Shown here piece after piece: positions 31,786-41,200 of a DNA stretch of 64,000 nucleotides (its first letter is position 1; each line of letters begins with the position of its first letter). The notes below the pieces were generated by a model. It worked only from the letters and a program-made list of their open reading frames with translations. It was not told where the DNA came from and did no database searches. The position numbers were made by a program, and so were the translations under genes. The stretch covers positions 248,001 through 312,000 of the forward strand of contig NZ_KE386906.1 of assembly GCF_000429465.1 (NCBI RefSeq). Direction: 5' to 3'. The DNA is from Algoriphagus vanfongensis DSM 17529. Lineage in GTDB: Bacteria > Bacteroidota > Bacteroidia > Cytophagales > Cyclobacteriaceae.

Positions 31786-34062
31786 TTAGTCTGTTTTGAT
31801 CTGATAATGTCTGATAGGCTCTTGATCCAAAAGATGCTCAATGAAATAATCCCAGCGTTTTTTGGTGAAATAATCTCCGTTGGTCCTTCCGAAACTATGA
31901 TTTCTGCTCGGCCAGATAAACAAGTCAAAATCTTTTCCTGCTGCAATAAGCGCCTCGGCGAGTTTGTAAGTAGCAGAAGGGTTTACATTTTCATCAATTC
32001 CTCCATGAGCCAGCAATAGATGTCCTTGGAGATTAGCAGCATTGGTGACATTGCTTTGATTGTGGTAGAAATCGCCAACTGGATAGCCCATGTACATCTC
32101 TGGCCACCAGGCTTTTTCCATGCGATGATCGTGATCTCCTGCGGATGCCACGCCCACCTTGTAAAACTCAGGATGAAGAAGCATGGCCCTGGCAGCATCA
32201 TAGCCTCCTGCAGAATGGCCAAAAATCCCCACTTTGTCTATATCCAAAAAGTCTACTTGACTGGCTAATTGCTGAATGGCTAGCACATGGTCTGTCGTGC
32301 CATCGCCTAGATTGTTATAGGAGAAATCATGAAAAGCCTTGCCTCTCCCTGCTGTACCCAAGCCATCCACAGTAATGACGACCATGCCCAGTTCGGCCAT
32401 CGATTGTTGAAGCCCGATGAGAGCTGATTTGAAGGTTTTGGGAGTAATATCGATATGAGGACCCGTATAGGTGTAGTCTACGACCGGATATTTTTTATTA
32501 GGATCAAATGTTGTCGGAACGTAATAGATTCCATAAATGGGGGTTTTAGAATCCTTCCCGATGGCAGTAAAAGGTTTGGGGAAATCATAGCCTCTTTTTT
32601 TCAAATTGGAAATATCAGCTTCAGATATCTTTTGCAGGATTTTTCCTGTTTCCAATTCCCGAATGACCGAAATGGTCGGTTGGTCTACACGGGAATAATT
32701 ATCTACAAAATAATCCTTTCCATCCTGATAGGAAATGCCATGAAATGACTTTTCTGGCGTCAACAGCTGCAGATCGCTTCCGTCTAGATTGATCTTGTAG
32801 AGCATGTTGTAGTAAGGATTGACATCTTTCTCCCTTCCTGTAGCTTCAAAGTAGATCACCCCTTTTGCCTCATCTATATAGGTGATGTTTTTGACTACAA
32901 ATTCTCCCTGAGTGATGCTTTGTAGTTCCCTTCCACTATCCCAATCGTATAGGTATAGCTGATTCCAGCCGGATTTTTCCGAACTGATTATAAACTGACC
33001 ATTCTCCAGTCTTCGGAGAATTGGGTTTGTATTGATGTTTGTTTTGGAAGCTTCAGAGTAGATTTTTCTAAGACTGCCGGTGCTGCGATCCATTTCCAAA
33101 AGGTTGATTTCTTTAAAGCCTCTCGGAACAAAAAAACCATTTAAAGTTTGGCTATCTGGAGACCAGCGGAGATTGAGACTATTGAAATGTGTGCCACGGA
33201 GTGCAGGGTACTTACTTTCTTTTTTATGTTCTATGTCAAAAAGCACAGGAGTGTAAGTGACTACTGTACTGTCTCCAGGAGAGCCCCGATAGTAAGATTG
33301 CAACTGAGGTCGAAATTTATCTTCTTGGCTGTAGTCTAACAAAAACATTTTTTCTGCCAACCGTAGATCGACTACTTGAGTCAATAAAAACTTGGAATCA
33401 GGTGACCATCTGGCCATAAAGTGGGCAGGACGTTCGCCATTTTCTCCATACATCATATCTGACCAGCCCCAGTAGGAAGCGTATTCATACCCCTTTTTAC
33501 CGTCAAAACTCAATTGGTTGACCTCTCCAGTTTCCAGGTTTTCGACAAAAAGATTAAAGTTTTGGGTGTAGGCTTTCCACTTGCCATCCGGTGAAACTGA
33601 ATAATCATAGTTTCCACGGTCCGGTTTTTTTTCAGAGGTCAATGACTCCGTTTTTGGATCGAATTTCCATTGCTGATTTCTCCATTCAAATTCGATCAAC
33701 CCATCTTTGTCAACTTGAATTCTATCAAATGGAAGATTTCTCGCATCTACAGAAGCTCCTGTTTTTTCGGATAGAAGCCGAGCAAGTTTTTGATGATCAA
33801 AGAGTTCTTTTGTTTTAGAACTACTTCCATCAGTAATAAAAAATCGCTTGCCTGCAGGTGTGTAGGCTTGATGCCAAAAGTCAGCTGATCCCCGAATCCA
33901 GTTTGGGTCTACTTCTAGGTGATAGACCTCCCGCTGGATAGAGTTGCTCAGAAAATATTCTGCCCGATGGTAGGTGTCTTCAGTGATTTGTGCTTGTAGA
34001 GGTGTGCTTATGAAGCTAGTGAGAATCACCAGAACTGCTGAAAATTGATAAAGCTTTGACAT
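31786..34062 (-). CDS. S9 family prolyl oligopeptidase / dipeptidyl peptidase IV-like
   Basis: A 758-residue exported serine peptidase. A signal peptide ends near LQAQ (about 25). The DPP-IV N-terminal beta-propeller spans about 80-490 (for example YDYSVSPDGKWKAYTQ, ARWSPDSKFLL, LYLYDWDSGRE), and the alpha/beta-hydrolase domain follows at 520-758. The nucleophile is in FGHSAGGYDAARAM, the Asp in AHGGIDENVNPS and the His in SRNHSFG. The usual GWSYGG is GHSAGG here. It should remove dipeptides from peptides in the periplasm. The catalytic triad is intact. Confidence 0.9.
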   Translation of the reverse strand: MSKLYQFSAVLVILTSFISTPLQAQITEDTYHRAEYFLSNSIQREVYHLEVDPNWIRGSADFWHQAYTPAGKRFFITDGSSSKTKELFDHQKLARLLSEKTGASVDARNLPFDRIQVDKDGLIEFEWRNQQWKFDPKTESLTSEKKPDRGNYDYSVSPDGKWKAYTQNFNLFVENLETGEVNQLSFDGKKGYEYASYWGWSDMMYGENGERPAHFMARWSPDSKFLLTQVVDLRLAEKMFLLDYSQEDKFRPQLQSYYRGSPGDSTVVTYTPVLFDIEHKKESKYPALRGTHFNSLNLRWSPDSQTLNGFFVPRGFKEINLLEMDRSTGSLRKIYSEASKTNINTNPILRRLENGQFIISSEKSGWNQLYLYDWDSGRELQSITQGEFVVKNITYIDEAKGVIYFEATGREKDVNPYYNMLYKINLDGSDLQLLTPEKSFHGISYQDGKDYFVDNYSRVDQPTISVIRELETGKILQKISEADISNLKKRGYDFPKPFTAIGKDSKTPIYGIYYVPTTFDPNKKYPVVDYTYTGPHIDITPKTFKSALIGLQQSMAELGMVVITVDGLGTAGRGKAFHDFSYNNLGDGTTDHVLAIQQLASQVDFLDIDKVGIFGHSAGGYDAARAMLLHPEFYKVGVASAGDHDHRMEKAWWPEMYMGYPVGDFYHNQSNVTNAANLQGHLLLAHGGIDENVNPSATYKLAEALIAAGKDFDLFIWPSRNHSFGRTNGDYFTKKRWDYFIEHLLDQEPIRHYQIKTD

Positions 34063-34164
34063 ACTTGGGGATGATTTGAATCAGAAAATCAAATTATCCC
34101 CAAAAGCTGGAAAATATGCACTCGAAATTGACCGAAAGTGGTGGAATTTTGTAAATGGTTCTAT

Positions 34165-34719
34165 TTATCCAGCAGCTTCGTAAGCTTTGCGAAGCCAATC
34201 GATCATTTCTGATGAGTATTGTTCTTCGTGATTGATGACTATCCGATGGCTGACCATTCCGCTTGATTTGGTGTCAGCTTCAAGTAATCCACTGGGTTCT
34301 TGGCCTTTTAGATTGATGCCAATGTCAAACCTAGTTTTCGTGGCAGGGATAAGCATGGCAAATTGCTTTTTGCGGCGAACGCTGACATAGGCGTTTTTTG
34401 GAGCAAATTCAACATCCTTTCCAAAGGCAGCTATTTCTTTTTTGAGGCTTTCGAAGGTAGGAAGCCAATGTTCCTTGCCTTTGTATTGTTTTTGGATCAG
34501 ATCATCAGAGTCGGTGGCTGACCCGGCATCTGACTGGAGTGCTTTGTGGGCCACGAGGTTGGCAAAACCATGAGTGAATTCATGGTTTGTTTTCAGGTAT
34601 TTGACGATTTCCCCATGCTTGAGCAGTTTCTCTTTCTGAACAATGGAAATCCAATCTTCCAGACTTTTACCAGTATTCTTCTGGAGATTGTTAATCATGG
34701 TTTGGGTGGCTGCATCCAT
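34165..34719 (-). CDS. DUF4287 and DUF5655 domain protein
   Basis: A 184-residue cytoplasmic protein. Residues about 1-70 match DUF4287 (MINNLQKNTGKSLEDWI, LKHGEIVKYLKTNHEFTHGFANLVAHKAL). Residues about 80-184 match DUF5655 (FESLKKEIAAFGKDVEFAPKNAYVSVRRKKQFAMLIP and a final HEEQYSSEMIDWLRKAY). Both are uncharacterised and often occur fused. The second domain may be a transport or nucleic-acid related fold, but this is unproved. It is 11 nt from the EEP nuclease gene upstream, so the two may be co-transcribed. Confidence 0.85.
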   Translation of the reverse strand: MDAATQTMINNLQKNTGKSLEDWISIVQKEKLLKHGEIVKYLKTNHEFTHGFANLVAHKALQSDAGSATDSDDLIQKQYKGKEHWLPTFESLKKEIAAFGKDVEFAPKNAYVSVRRKKQFAMLIPATKTRFDIGINLKGQEPSGLLEADTKSSGMVSHRIVINHEEQYSSEMIDWLRKAYEAAG

Positions 34720-34730
34720 AGTAGCTTTTT

Positions 34731-35723
34731 TTAGACAGTGAATGTGACAGAAATAGGGAAATGATCTGAGGCCCGAATGAGCGAATCTTTGATTCCTTGG
34801 ACGATAGTATCATCTTTTTCAGTATAAGGATTCCAGACTTTTCCATATTGGAAAGTGATTTGCTGACTGACGAGAATATGATCGATCAGGACGTTGAATT
34901 CATCTCCGGTGATTCGATCCCGATATCTTCCCGAATTCGGTACCCATCCGTAAGCATTTAGTTTGGGTTTGGGAAGCACAGACTTCAAGATCCATTCAGG
35001 TTTCCAAGGATCTCCGAGCAGAATCTCGACAGCACTTTTATTGAATTTATTTTCGTAGAAATCCAGCTCAAAACCATCATTGATATCGCCCATCACCACT
35101 ACAGCTTGGTCTTTTGCCAGATAGTCGTCGCATCGGGATCGGATATGTGTGCACTCTGCAAATAGCCTCAGACGGTCTCGGTGAGAGAGTTGCTCAAATC
35201 TCGCATAATCTACCCGGTCAAAAATCCCCTTTGATTTGGTGTGTGCGATGATGATGCGCGTGATGAGTTGGTCATCCAGTCCCAAAACACTGAGCTCCAA
35301 GGGTGGTCGGTAGTGCTTGTATTGCTCATGCACTAGTCGATTTAGTGTGTCTACCAGGAATGGTTCTTTAAAACTTTTCTTGGGATCGTTTTCGGGAGTG
35401 AAGAGCACTTTCATTTTGTCCGGACGATATAGGGCGCAAAGCTCCTGCTGTCCAGGTGAAGGAAATCCGTGAATCGCTTTATAGGTACTGCCGGGCATGA
35501 AAGTTTGTGCCCAAACCTCCAACTGTTTGGAAGCAGTTTTGGACTGATCGACCAAGGTATTGGGACCCTCGACTATCCCGATGAAATCCGGATTGATTGT
35601 CTGGATGACTTCCGCTAATTGTTCACTGCGTTTTTTTTCGGCTGCTGTCATTCTAGGGATTCCGTCCAGGTCAAAGAGATCCCTCATCCATTCTACATTG
35701 TATACGCTAAAAGTAAGATCCAT
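34731..35723 (-). CDS. endonuclease/exonuclease/phosphatase family protein
   Basis: A 330-residue protein of the EEP (DNase I-like) superfamily without signal peptide. Motifs include SVYNVEWM at the start (Asn and Glu region), IGIVEGPN with a catalytic Glu, IIAHTKSK, VVMGDINDG (Asp and Asn) and the C-terminal ASDHFPISV Asp-His pair. It may cut nucleic acid or hydrolyse phosphoesters; the substrate is not evident. It precedes the DUF4287/DUF5655 gene by 11 nt. Confidence 0.85.
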   Translation of the reverse strand: MDLTFSVYNVEWMRDLFDLDGIPRMTAAEKKRSEQLAEVIQTINPDFIGIVEGPNTLVDQSKTASKQLEVWAQTFMPGSTYKAIHGFPSPGQQELCALYRPDKMKVLFTPENDPKKSFKEPFLVDTLNRLVHEQYKHYRPPLELSVLGLDDQLITRIIIAHTKSKGIFDRVDYARFEQLSHRDRLRLFAECTHIRSRCDDYLAKDQAVVVMGDINDGFELDFYENKFNKSAVEILLGDPWKPEWILKSVLPKPKLNAYGWVPNSGRYRDRITGDEFNVLIDHILVSQQITFQYGKVWNPYTEKDDTIVQGIKDSLIRASDHFPISVTFTV

Positions 35724-35794
35724 AAAAAAGCATTTGAGGTAAGAGCTTTAAGATAAGCAAATTGCCTCAAATGCCAGATGGGAAGTCTTGATTA

Positions 35795-36928
35795 TCAGAC
35801 TTTGATGTAGATTTTCCTTTTGTCCATCCAAAGCCCGATCAGCCAAATCAGCAGCATGTAACTGATGGCAAATAGAAAGGAGGCATTTTTAGGACTTAGC
35901 CAAGATGTATAGAGGTTGGTATAGATGCTTCCTTTCAGAGTCGTATCTCCCACGGGAATCATCGAAAGTAAGGTGACGACCACTCCTGAAAGGATGTACA
36001 AAATCAGTGGGTTTCTCCCAAAAACCTGAAAGAAATAGGTCCAAGATTGAATTTTTCGGACTTCGATGAGAAAAATCAAGCCAGCCAAAAGCAGCAAGTC
36101 CCATCCTACGGTGATCAGCACATAGGAACTTGTCCAGATTTTCTTATTGATAGGGAATACCAAATCCCAGAGATAGCTGCCTGCGATCAGCACGACTCCG
36201 GAAACCATGAGAGTTCTCACAGTCACTACCGTATTTCCTTTTTTCTGGATGTATTTGCCTGCCAGATAGCCACCTATGACATTCACAATGGCTGGCAGTG
36301 TACTCAGGATTCCTTCTGGGTCAAATGGAATTCCTTCACCTCCATACATTCTCTCAGGGCCGATTAGCTGCAGATCGAGTAAAATGGCAGCATTCCCTTC
36401 CAAGGAATAGTCTCCAAATAGTGCCATGATCAGCCAATAGGCGAGCAAAGCTATCGCGGAAAAAATCCAACCAAATCGCTCTCCTCCGTAGTATAGCACG
36501 ACTGCGGCAAAGAAATATGCCAGGGCAATTCGCTGGAGAACTCCAAATAGCCGGACTTCCGCAAGGTCAATAAAAGCCCATTGTCCGACTTCATTCGGCT
36601 CAAAAAAAGGAAAAGCATTGAGTAACCAGCCGATGAGGAAAATCAAGAAAGTCCTTTTACCTACTTTTTTGAAAAAATCAGAGGCCGACATGTCAGAAAG
36701 CTTCCTCATGGCAAAGCTCATAGCATTGCCTACCACAAATAGAAATGTAGGAAAAACCAGGTCAGTGGGTGTGAATCCATGCCAGTCTGCATGGGCCAAT
36801 GGGGGGTAAAGATTGGACCAAGAGCCAGGTGTATTGACTATGATCATGAAGGCAATGGTCATACCTCTCAGGACATCCAAGGCCAGATAGCGGTTGCCTA
36901 GCCCTGTTTGTTGGGGGATTTGTGTCAT
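35795..36928 (-). CDS. HGSNAT-like (DUF5009/DUF1624) membrane acyltransferase
   Basis: A 377-residue inner-membrane protein from the ATG at 36928 (a TTG at 36949 is an alternative). It has 9-10 hydrophobic helices. The family start YLALDVLRGMTIAFMIIVNTPG carries the conserved RG, and HADWHGFTPTDLVFPTFLFVVG contains the conserved catalytic-type His and Asp. Human HGSNAT transfers acetyl groups from CoA across the lysosomal membrane onto glucosamine; bacterial members may acetylate envelope or scavenged sugars. The gene stands alone. Confidence 0.88.
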   Translation of the reverse strand: MTQIPQQTGLGNRYLALDVLRGMTIAFMIIVNTPGSWSNLYPPLAHADWHGFTPTDLVFPTFLFVVGNAMSFAMRKLSDMSASDFFKKVGKRTFLIFLIGWLLNAFPFFEPNEVGQWAFIDLAEVRLFGVLQRIALAYFFAAVVLYYGGERFGWIFSAIALLAYWLIMALFGDYSLEGNAAILLDLQLIGPERMYGGEGIPFDPEGILSTLPAIVNVIGGYLAGKYIQKKGNTVVTVRTLMVSGVVLIAGSYLWDLVFPINKKIWTSSYVLITVGWDLLLLAGLIFLIEVRKIQSWTYFFQVFGRNPLILYILSGVVVTLLSMIPVGDTTLKGSIYTNLYTSWLSPKNASFLFAISYMLLIWLIGLWMDKRKIYIKV

Positions 36929-37017
36929 GGATGGTGGTTTTAAATTCAATATATTCTATCGCCTGAAGATAAAATATTATCTTGTTTCTGTCTCTTGATG
37001 CAAACGAATGTACTCCT

Positions 37018-37899
37018 ATGAAAAAAGTCGATCTAAAAACCCTTCTCGCAGATACTACCGTCAACTTATCAAAAAGGCCTACTGCCATTGATTTGGAAAC
37101 TTCAGAAAAGAAGAAAAAACAAAAGTTGAACGATCTGAGAGAAGATTTGAGCAAGCATCAAGATATCTTATATGCTCATGGCAAATATGGGGTTTTGATT
37201 TGTCTTCAGGGAATGGATACTGCGGGCAAGGACAGTCTGATCCGCGAGGTCTTTCAGGAATTCAATCCGAGAGGAGTGGTTGTCCATAGTTTCAAGACTC
37301 CGAGCACCTTGGAGCTGAAGCATGACTATCTCTGGAGGCATTACCTCCGATTGCCTGAGCGGGGTAAGTATGCTGTTTTCAACAGGACTCACTATGAAAA
37401 TGTCCTCGTGACCAGAGTTCATCCCGAATACATTTTGGCCGAAAATATCCCTGGGATCAATCAAGTGGAGGATATTCCGGAGGATTTTTGGAAGAAGCGC
37501 TTTGAGCAGATTCGGAATTTTGAAAAACATGTAACTGAAAACGGTACGATCATATTGAAGTTTTTTCTCCATTTGGGGAAAGAAGAGCAGAGAAAAAGAC
37601 TCCTGAGAAGACTCGAACACGAAAAGCACAATTGGAAGTTTTCGCCTGGTGATCTGAAGGAGCGAGCTCTTTGGGATCAATACCAGCAATATTATGAAGA
37701 AGCTATCAATGAGACTTCTGCCCCGCATGCCCCTTGGTATATCATCCCTTCAGACAATAAAGAAACGGCTCGATTACTTGTAGCCAAGGTGATTTACGAA
37801 ACGATGATGAAACTGGAAGGAGTACAGGAACCAGAGCTGGATTCGGACGTCAAGGAGCATTTGTCCAAGTATCGGGAGATGCTTGCGAAAGAAGAATAA
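37018..37899 (+). CDS. polyphosphate kinase 2 family (PolyP:nucleotide phosphotransferase)
   Basis: A 293-residue cytoplasmic kinase from the ATG at 37018. The PPK2 domain shows Walker A GMDTAGKDS (about 62-70), the lid-type LWRHYLRLPERG, Walker B-type FNRTHYENVLVTRVH, and FFLHLGKEEQRKRLLRR. PPK2 enzymes use polyphosphate to phosphorylate AMP, ADP or GDP. By layout it resembles the PPK2-related group that acts on nucleotide mono- or diphosphates; the exact class needs phylogeny. It is monocistronic, divergent from the acyltransferase. Confidence 0.9.
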   Translation: MKKVDLKTLLADTTVNLSKRPTAIDLETSEKKKKQKLNDLREDLSKHQDILYAHGKYGVLICLQGMDTAGKDSLIREVFQEFNPRGVVVHSFKTPSTLELKHDYLWRHYLRLPERGKYAVFNRTHYENVLVTRVHPEYILAENIPGINQVEDIPEDFWKKRFEQIRNFEKHVTENGTIILKFFLHLGKEEQRKRLLRRLEHEKHNWKFSPGDLKERALWDQYQQYYEEAINETSAPHAPWYIIPSDNKETARLLVAKVIYETMMKLEGVQEPELDSDVKEHLSKYREMLAKEE

Positions 37900-38147
37900 T
37901 AGGAGTCTTTGAAATTGGGGAATTCCACCTCAGAAGTGGGGAGATTTTTCCTCATTAATCTTCTTGTAATAGTAGATTATGGAAAAAAACGCGGCTAATC
38001 GACAAATTGGCGTAAACTTTTAGTCAGTTTGGAGGGTTCTTTTTTCCGGTCAATCAATAAACTGGCTTTCCTTGTTTTTTTGAAGCAATTGGCTTGTTTA
38101 TTGAGTCTGTTTTTACCTAAATTCTATTCACAAATTCTCTTTTAGCC
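37900..38147. other. non-coding gap before tamB
   Basis: I see no gene, tRNA or strong terminator here. A weak CCAC/GTGG hairpin followed by a short T run near 37925-37953 might end ppk2 transcription. The tamB reading frame is open back to a stop at 38118 with no ATG, GTG or TTG between it and the GTG at 38214. Confidence 0.5.
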
Positions 38148-38213
38148 ATTACTACCAAGCGGATCCTTTCGAAAATTTTTAAGATCCTGGGCATTGTCTT
38201 AGGAGTCCTTCTT

Positions 38214-41200
38214 GTGATTTTGATCGCAGTGGTTCTTTTTATCCGTAGCCCATGGGGTCAGGCAGTAGTTGTAGAAAAAGCGAGTGCATTTATCCGTGAA
38301 AAAACTGATACTGAGTTTCATATCGGTCGTCTCTATGTTACGTTTTCTGGAAATGTCTATTTGGAGGATTTTTATCTGGAAGACCAAAATCAAGATACCT
38401 TGCTGTATTCCAAAAAGCTGGAAGCGGGGCTGGCTTTGGCTCCTTTTTTTTCTACGGGGAAAATCCACGTCACCAAATTACACTGGGAAGACCTAATGGC
38501 AAGAGTGAGTCGGCGTGAGGAGACCGGAAAATTTAACTTCGATTTTTTGCTGGAAGCATTTGCGGCAGATAGCAGTGCCGCGGACACTCCTACAGACACC
38601 ACAGGCTCTGATCCTCTGATCATAGAGATTTCATCTACCAGACTGCGAAATTTTGATCTCAGCTATCAGGATGAAGAGCTCGGGATAGATGCATTATTGA
38701 AAATGGGTGAGTTGGAAGTGGATATTCCAGAAATCAATTTGGAAACATATTTTTTTGAAGTTGAAGAGGTAGCGCTACGCAATACTCAGGTGAAATACCA
38801 CCAAACCAAAGCTTTCCCACCCTCAGAAGAGGAGGCTGAGGAAGCTCCTTTGCCAATTTTGGAACTTGGATCCTTGAGTCTCAGTCAGGTCTCGGTGGAC
38901 TATCAGAGTGTGCCTGATCAAATGGAAGCTCAGGCAGACTTAGGATGGTTGGAAATCCAACTGCCTGAAGCGAATCTAGCCGAGCAATTGGTGCATCTGA
39001 AATTAGCTGAAGTGCAGGAAACTAAGATTCGATACGCTGATTATTCGACGACTCCGATTCAAGATTCTTCTTCAGAGAGTGAAAGTGCAGAGTTTACCTG
39101 GCCAGAGTGGGATGTCCGTCTGGACAAAATCTCAATAGAAGGCACCGAACTCGCATATCAGACGACTGGATCGGTTGGACGAGATGGAGTTTTTGACCCG
39201 AATAATATCCTGATTCAGGATTTGCTTTTGGATCTGGAGGACTTGCAACTGGATGAGTCCGCTTTTGAGGCTGATTTGAATGATTTTCGATTCAAGGAAA
39301 GAAGTGGGTTTGAATTGGAGACGTTGACACTCGGATTGGAGGTCAGCTCTACAGAGACCCGTATCAACGATCTGGAGGTGAAAACGAACCGAAGTCAATT
39401 GGAGCTAGAATCACTCTTTGAATACTCCTCTATTTCTCAATTGATAAATCAGCCAGATTTGCTTCAGGTAGAACTAGCTATTTCAGATACCTATCTGGAT
39501 CTGAGGGATGCTTACTTTTTCTCCCCAGAACTTGCGCAGGATACTTTACTTAGCAAACTAGCTCAGGCTCCTATCAGGCTTGAAGGAACAGTCTCCGGAG
39601 ATACTGAGGCTTTGGATTTGGACCAATTGGACTTGGCATGGTCAGAGACAAGGCTGACTGCGAATGGAAGATTGCTAGATTGGATGGATCCAGATAGGAT
39701 TGTGGTAGACTTGCCGGAGATTCATATCGCTTCTGTGCGTCAGGATTTGGTAAAGTGGGTAGATGAGCAAGCAATGGGAATCAAGCTACCAGAGGAATTG
39801 GAAGTGAATTCCCAAATCCGCGGAAGTCTGCAAGATATTTGGGCTAAAGTGGAGGTAGAGTCAAGTTTGGGAGAGATATTCTTGGATGCTACATATCAGG
39901 ATTCGGAGCAACTCGCTTTCGATGCCAAACTCGATGTTCAAAACTTCCAATTGGGGAACTTGCTTCAAACTCCTGAGCTGGACACGCTTAGTTTTCAGGT
40001 TTTGGCCAAAGGCTCTGGAAGAGATTTATATGCTCTGAATGCAGAATTGACCTCGGTCTTTGAGAGGCTTCCTGTCTATGGGGGAGACTATAGCGGACTC
40101 TTGCTGGAAGGGAAACTGGTCGATGGAGCCGGAGATGTGCAGATGGCACTGGATCAGGAGTTTTTGAAGTTTGACCTGTCGACACATTTGGATTTGGATT
40201 CTGTCAATTCCAAGATCAATCTTGTCCTCAACTTAGAGGGGGCGGATTTCAAAGAAATGGGATTGACGGGAGAAAATAGCCGTGCAAAGCTTCAACTGGA
40301 AGCTGATTTTGAAGGAAATCCAGAGAGCTTTGATTTGAAAGCTTTTTTGCATGATGGGAATGTGTTTTACAAAGACAGAAACTATCAGACCGGTGATCTT
40401 CAAGTGGATGCCAGTTTGAGGCCCGATAGCACCAGTGTGACCATCGATAGCAAAGTGGTGAACGGTTACGTTCGTACCAATACCGATCCTAGTCAGCTTC
40501 AGCAGGCACTTTCTGAATTGTTTACTCATTATTTGGACTCGAGTTCTCAAGCAAGAGAAACACAAGATTCTCTGGTGATGCAGCTGGATCTGAGTATTTC
40601 TGATGATCCTTTGCTCAGCGAAGTATTGCTTGGTGGACTGGAAGATTTTGACAGTGCCAAGATCAAAGTGGACTTCGTGCAGGCCAGAGACTCTTTGGTG
40701 GCTTCTGTCGATTTCCCTTATATCAATTATGCCGGGACAGAGTTAGATAGCTTGAGGGTTAGGATCAATGCTGACAGAACAGATTTAGATCTGGAGTTAG
40801 GCTTTTTGGCATTGAATACAGGACCTATTGCGATGCAAAAAACTTCGTTTTCGGGTGTCTTGGAAAACTCGATGATGAATATGGATTTTTACACCTATCA
40901 TGAGGAAGAAGTTCTGGCTCATGTGCCATTTCAGATAGGGATCCATGGGGACTCGGTAGAAGTGCACCTGGTACCGGAAGATCTTATTTTGGACAATTCC
41001 CCATGGCAGATACCCGAAAGCAATTTGGTGGTGTATTCTACCGGAAATCTAGAGTTTCGAGAGTTTGATCTAAGTAGTGAGAGCCAGCGTCTTCAGATTC
41101 AGAATGATATTCCTGGCTTTACCGAAAAGAACCTTGCAGTGGATTTCAGCGATTTTAGACTGGAGACATTGACTGGCTTGCTGAATGCTACGGATACTTT

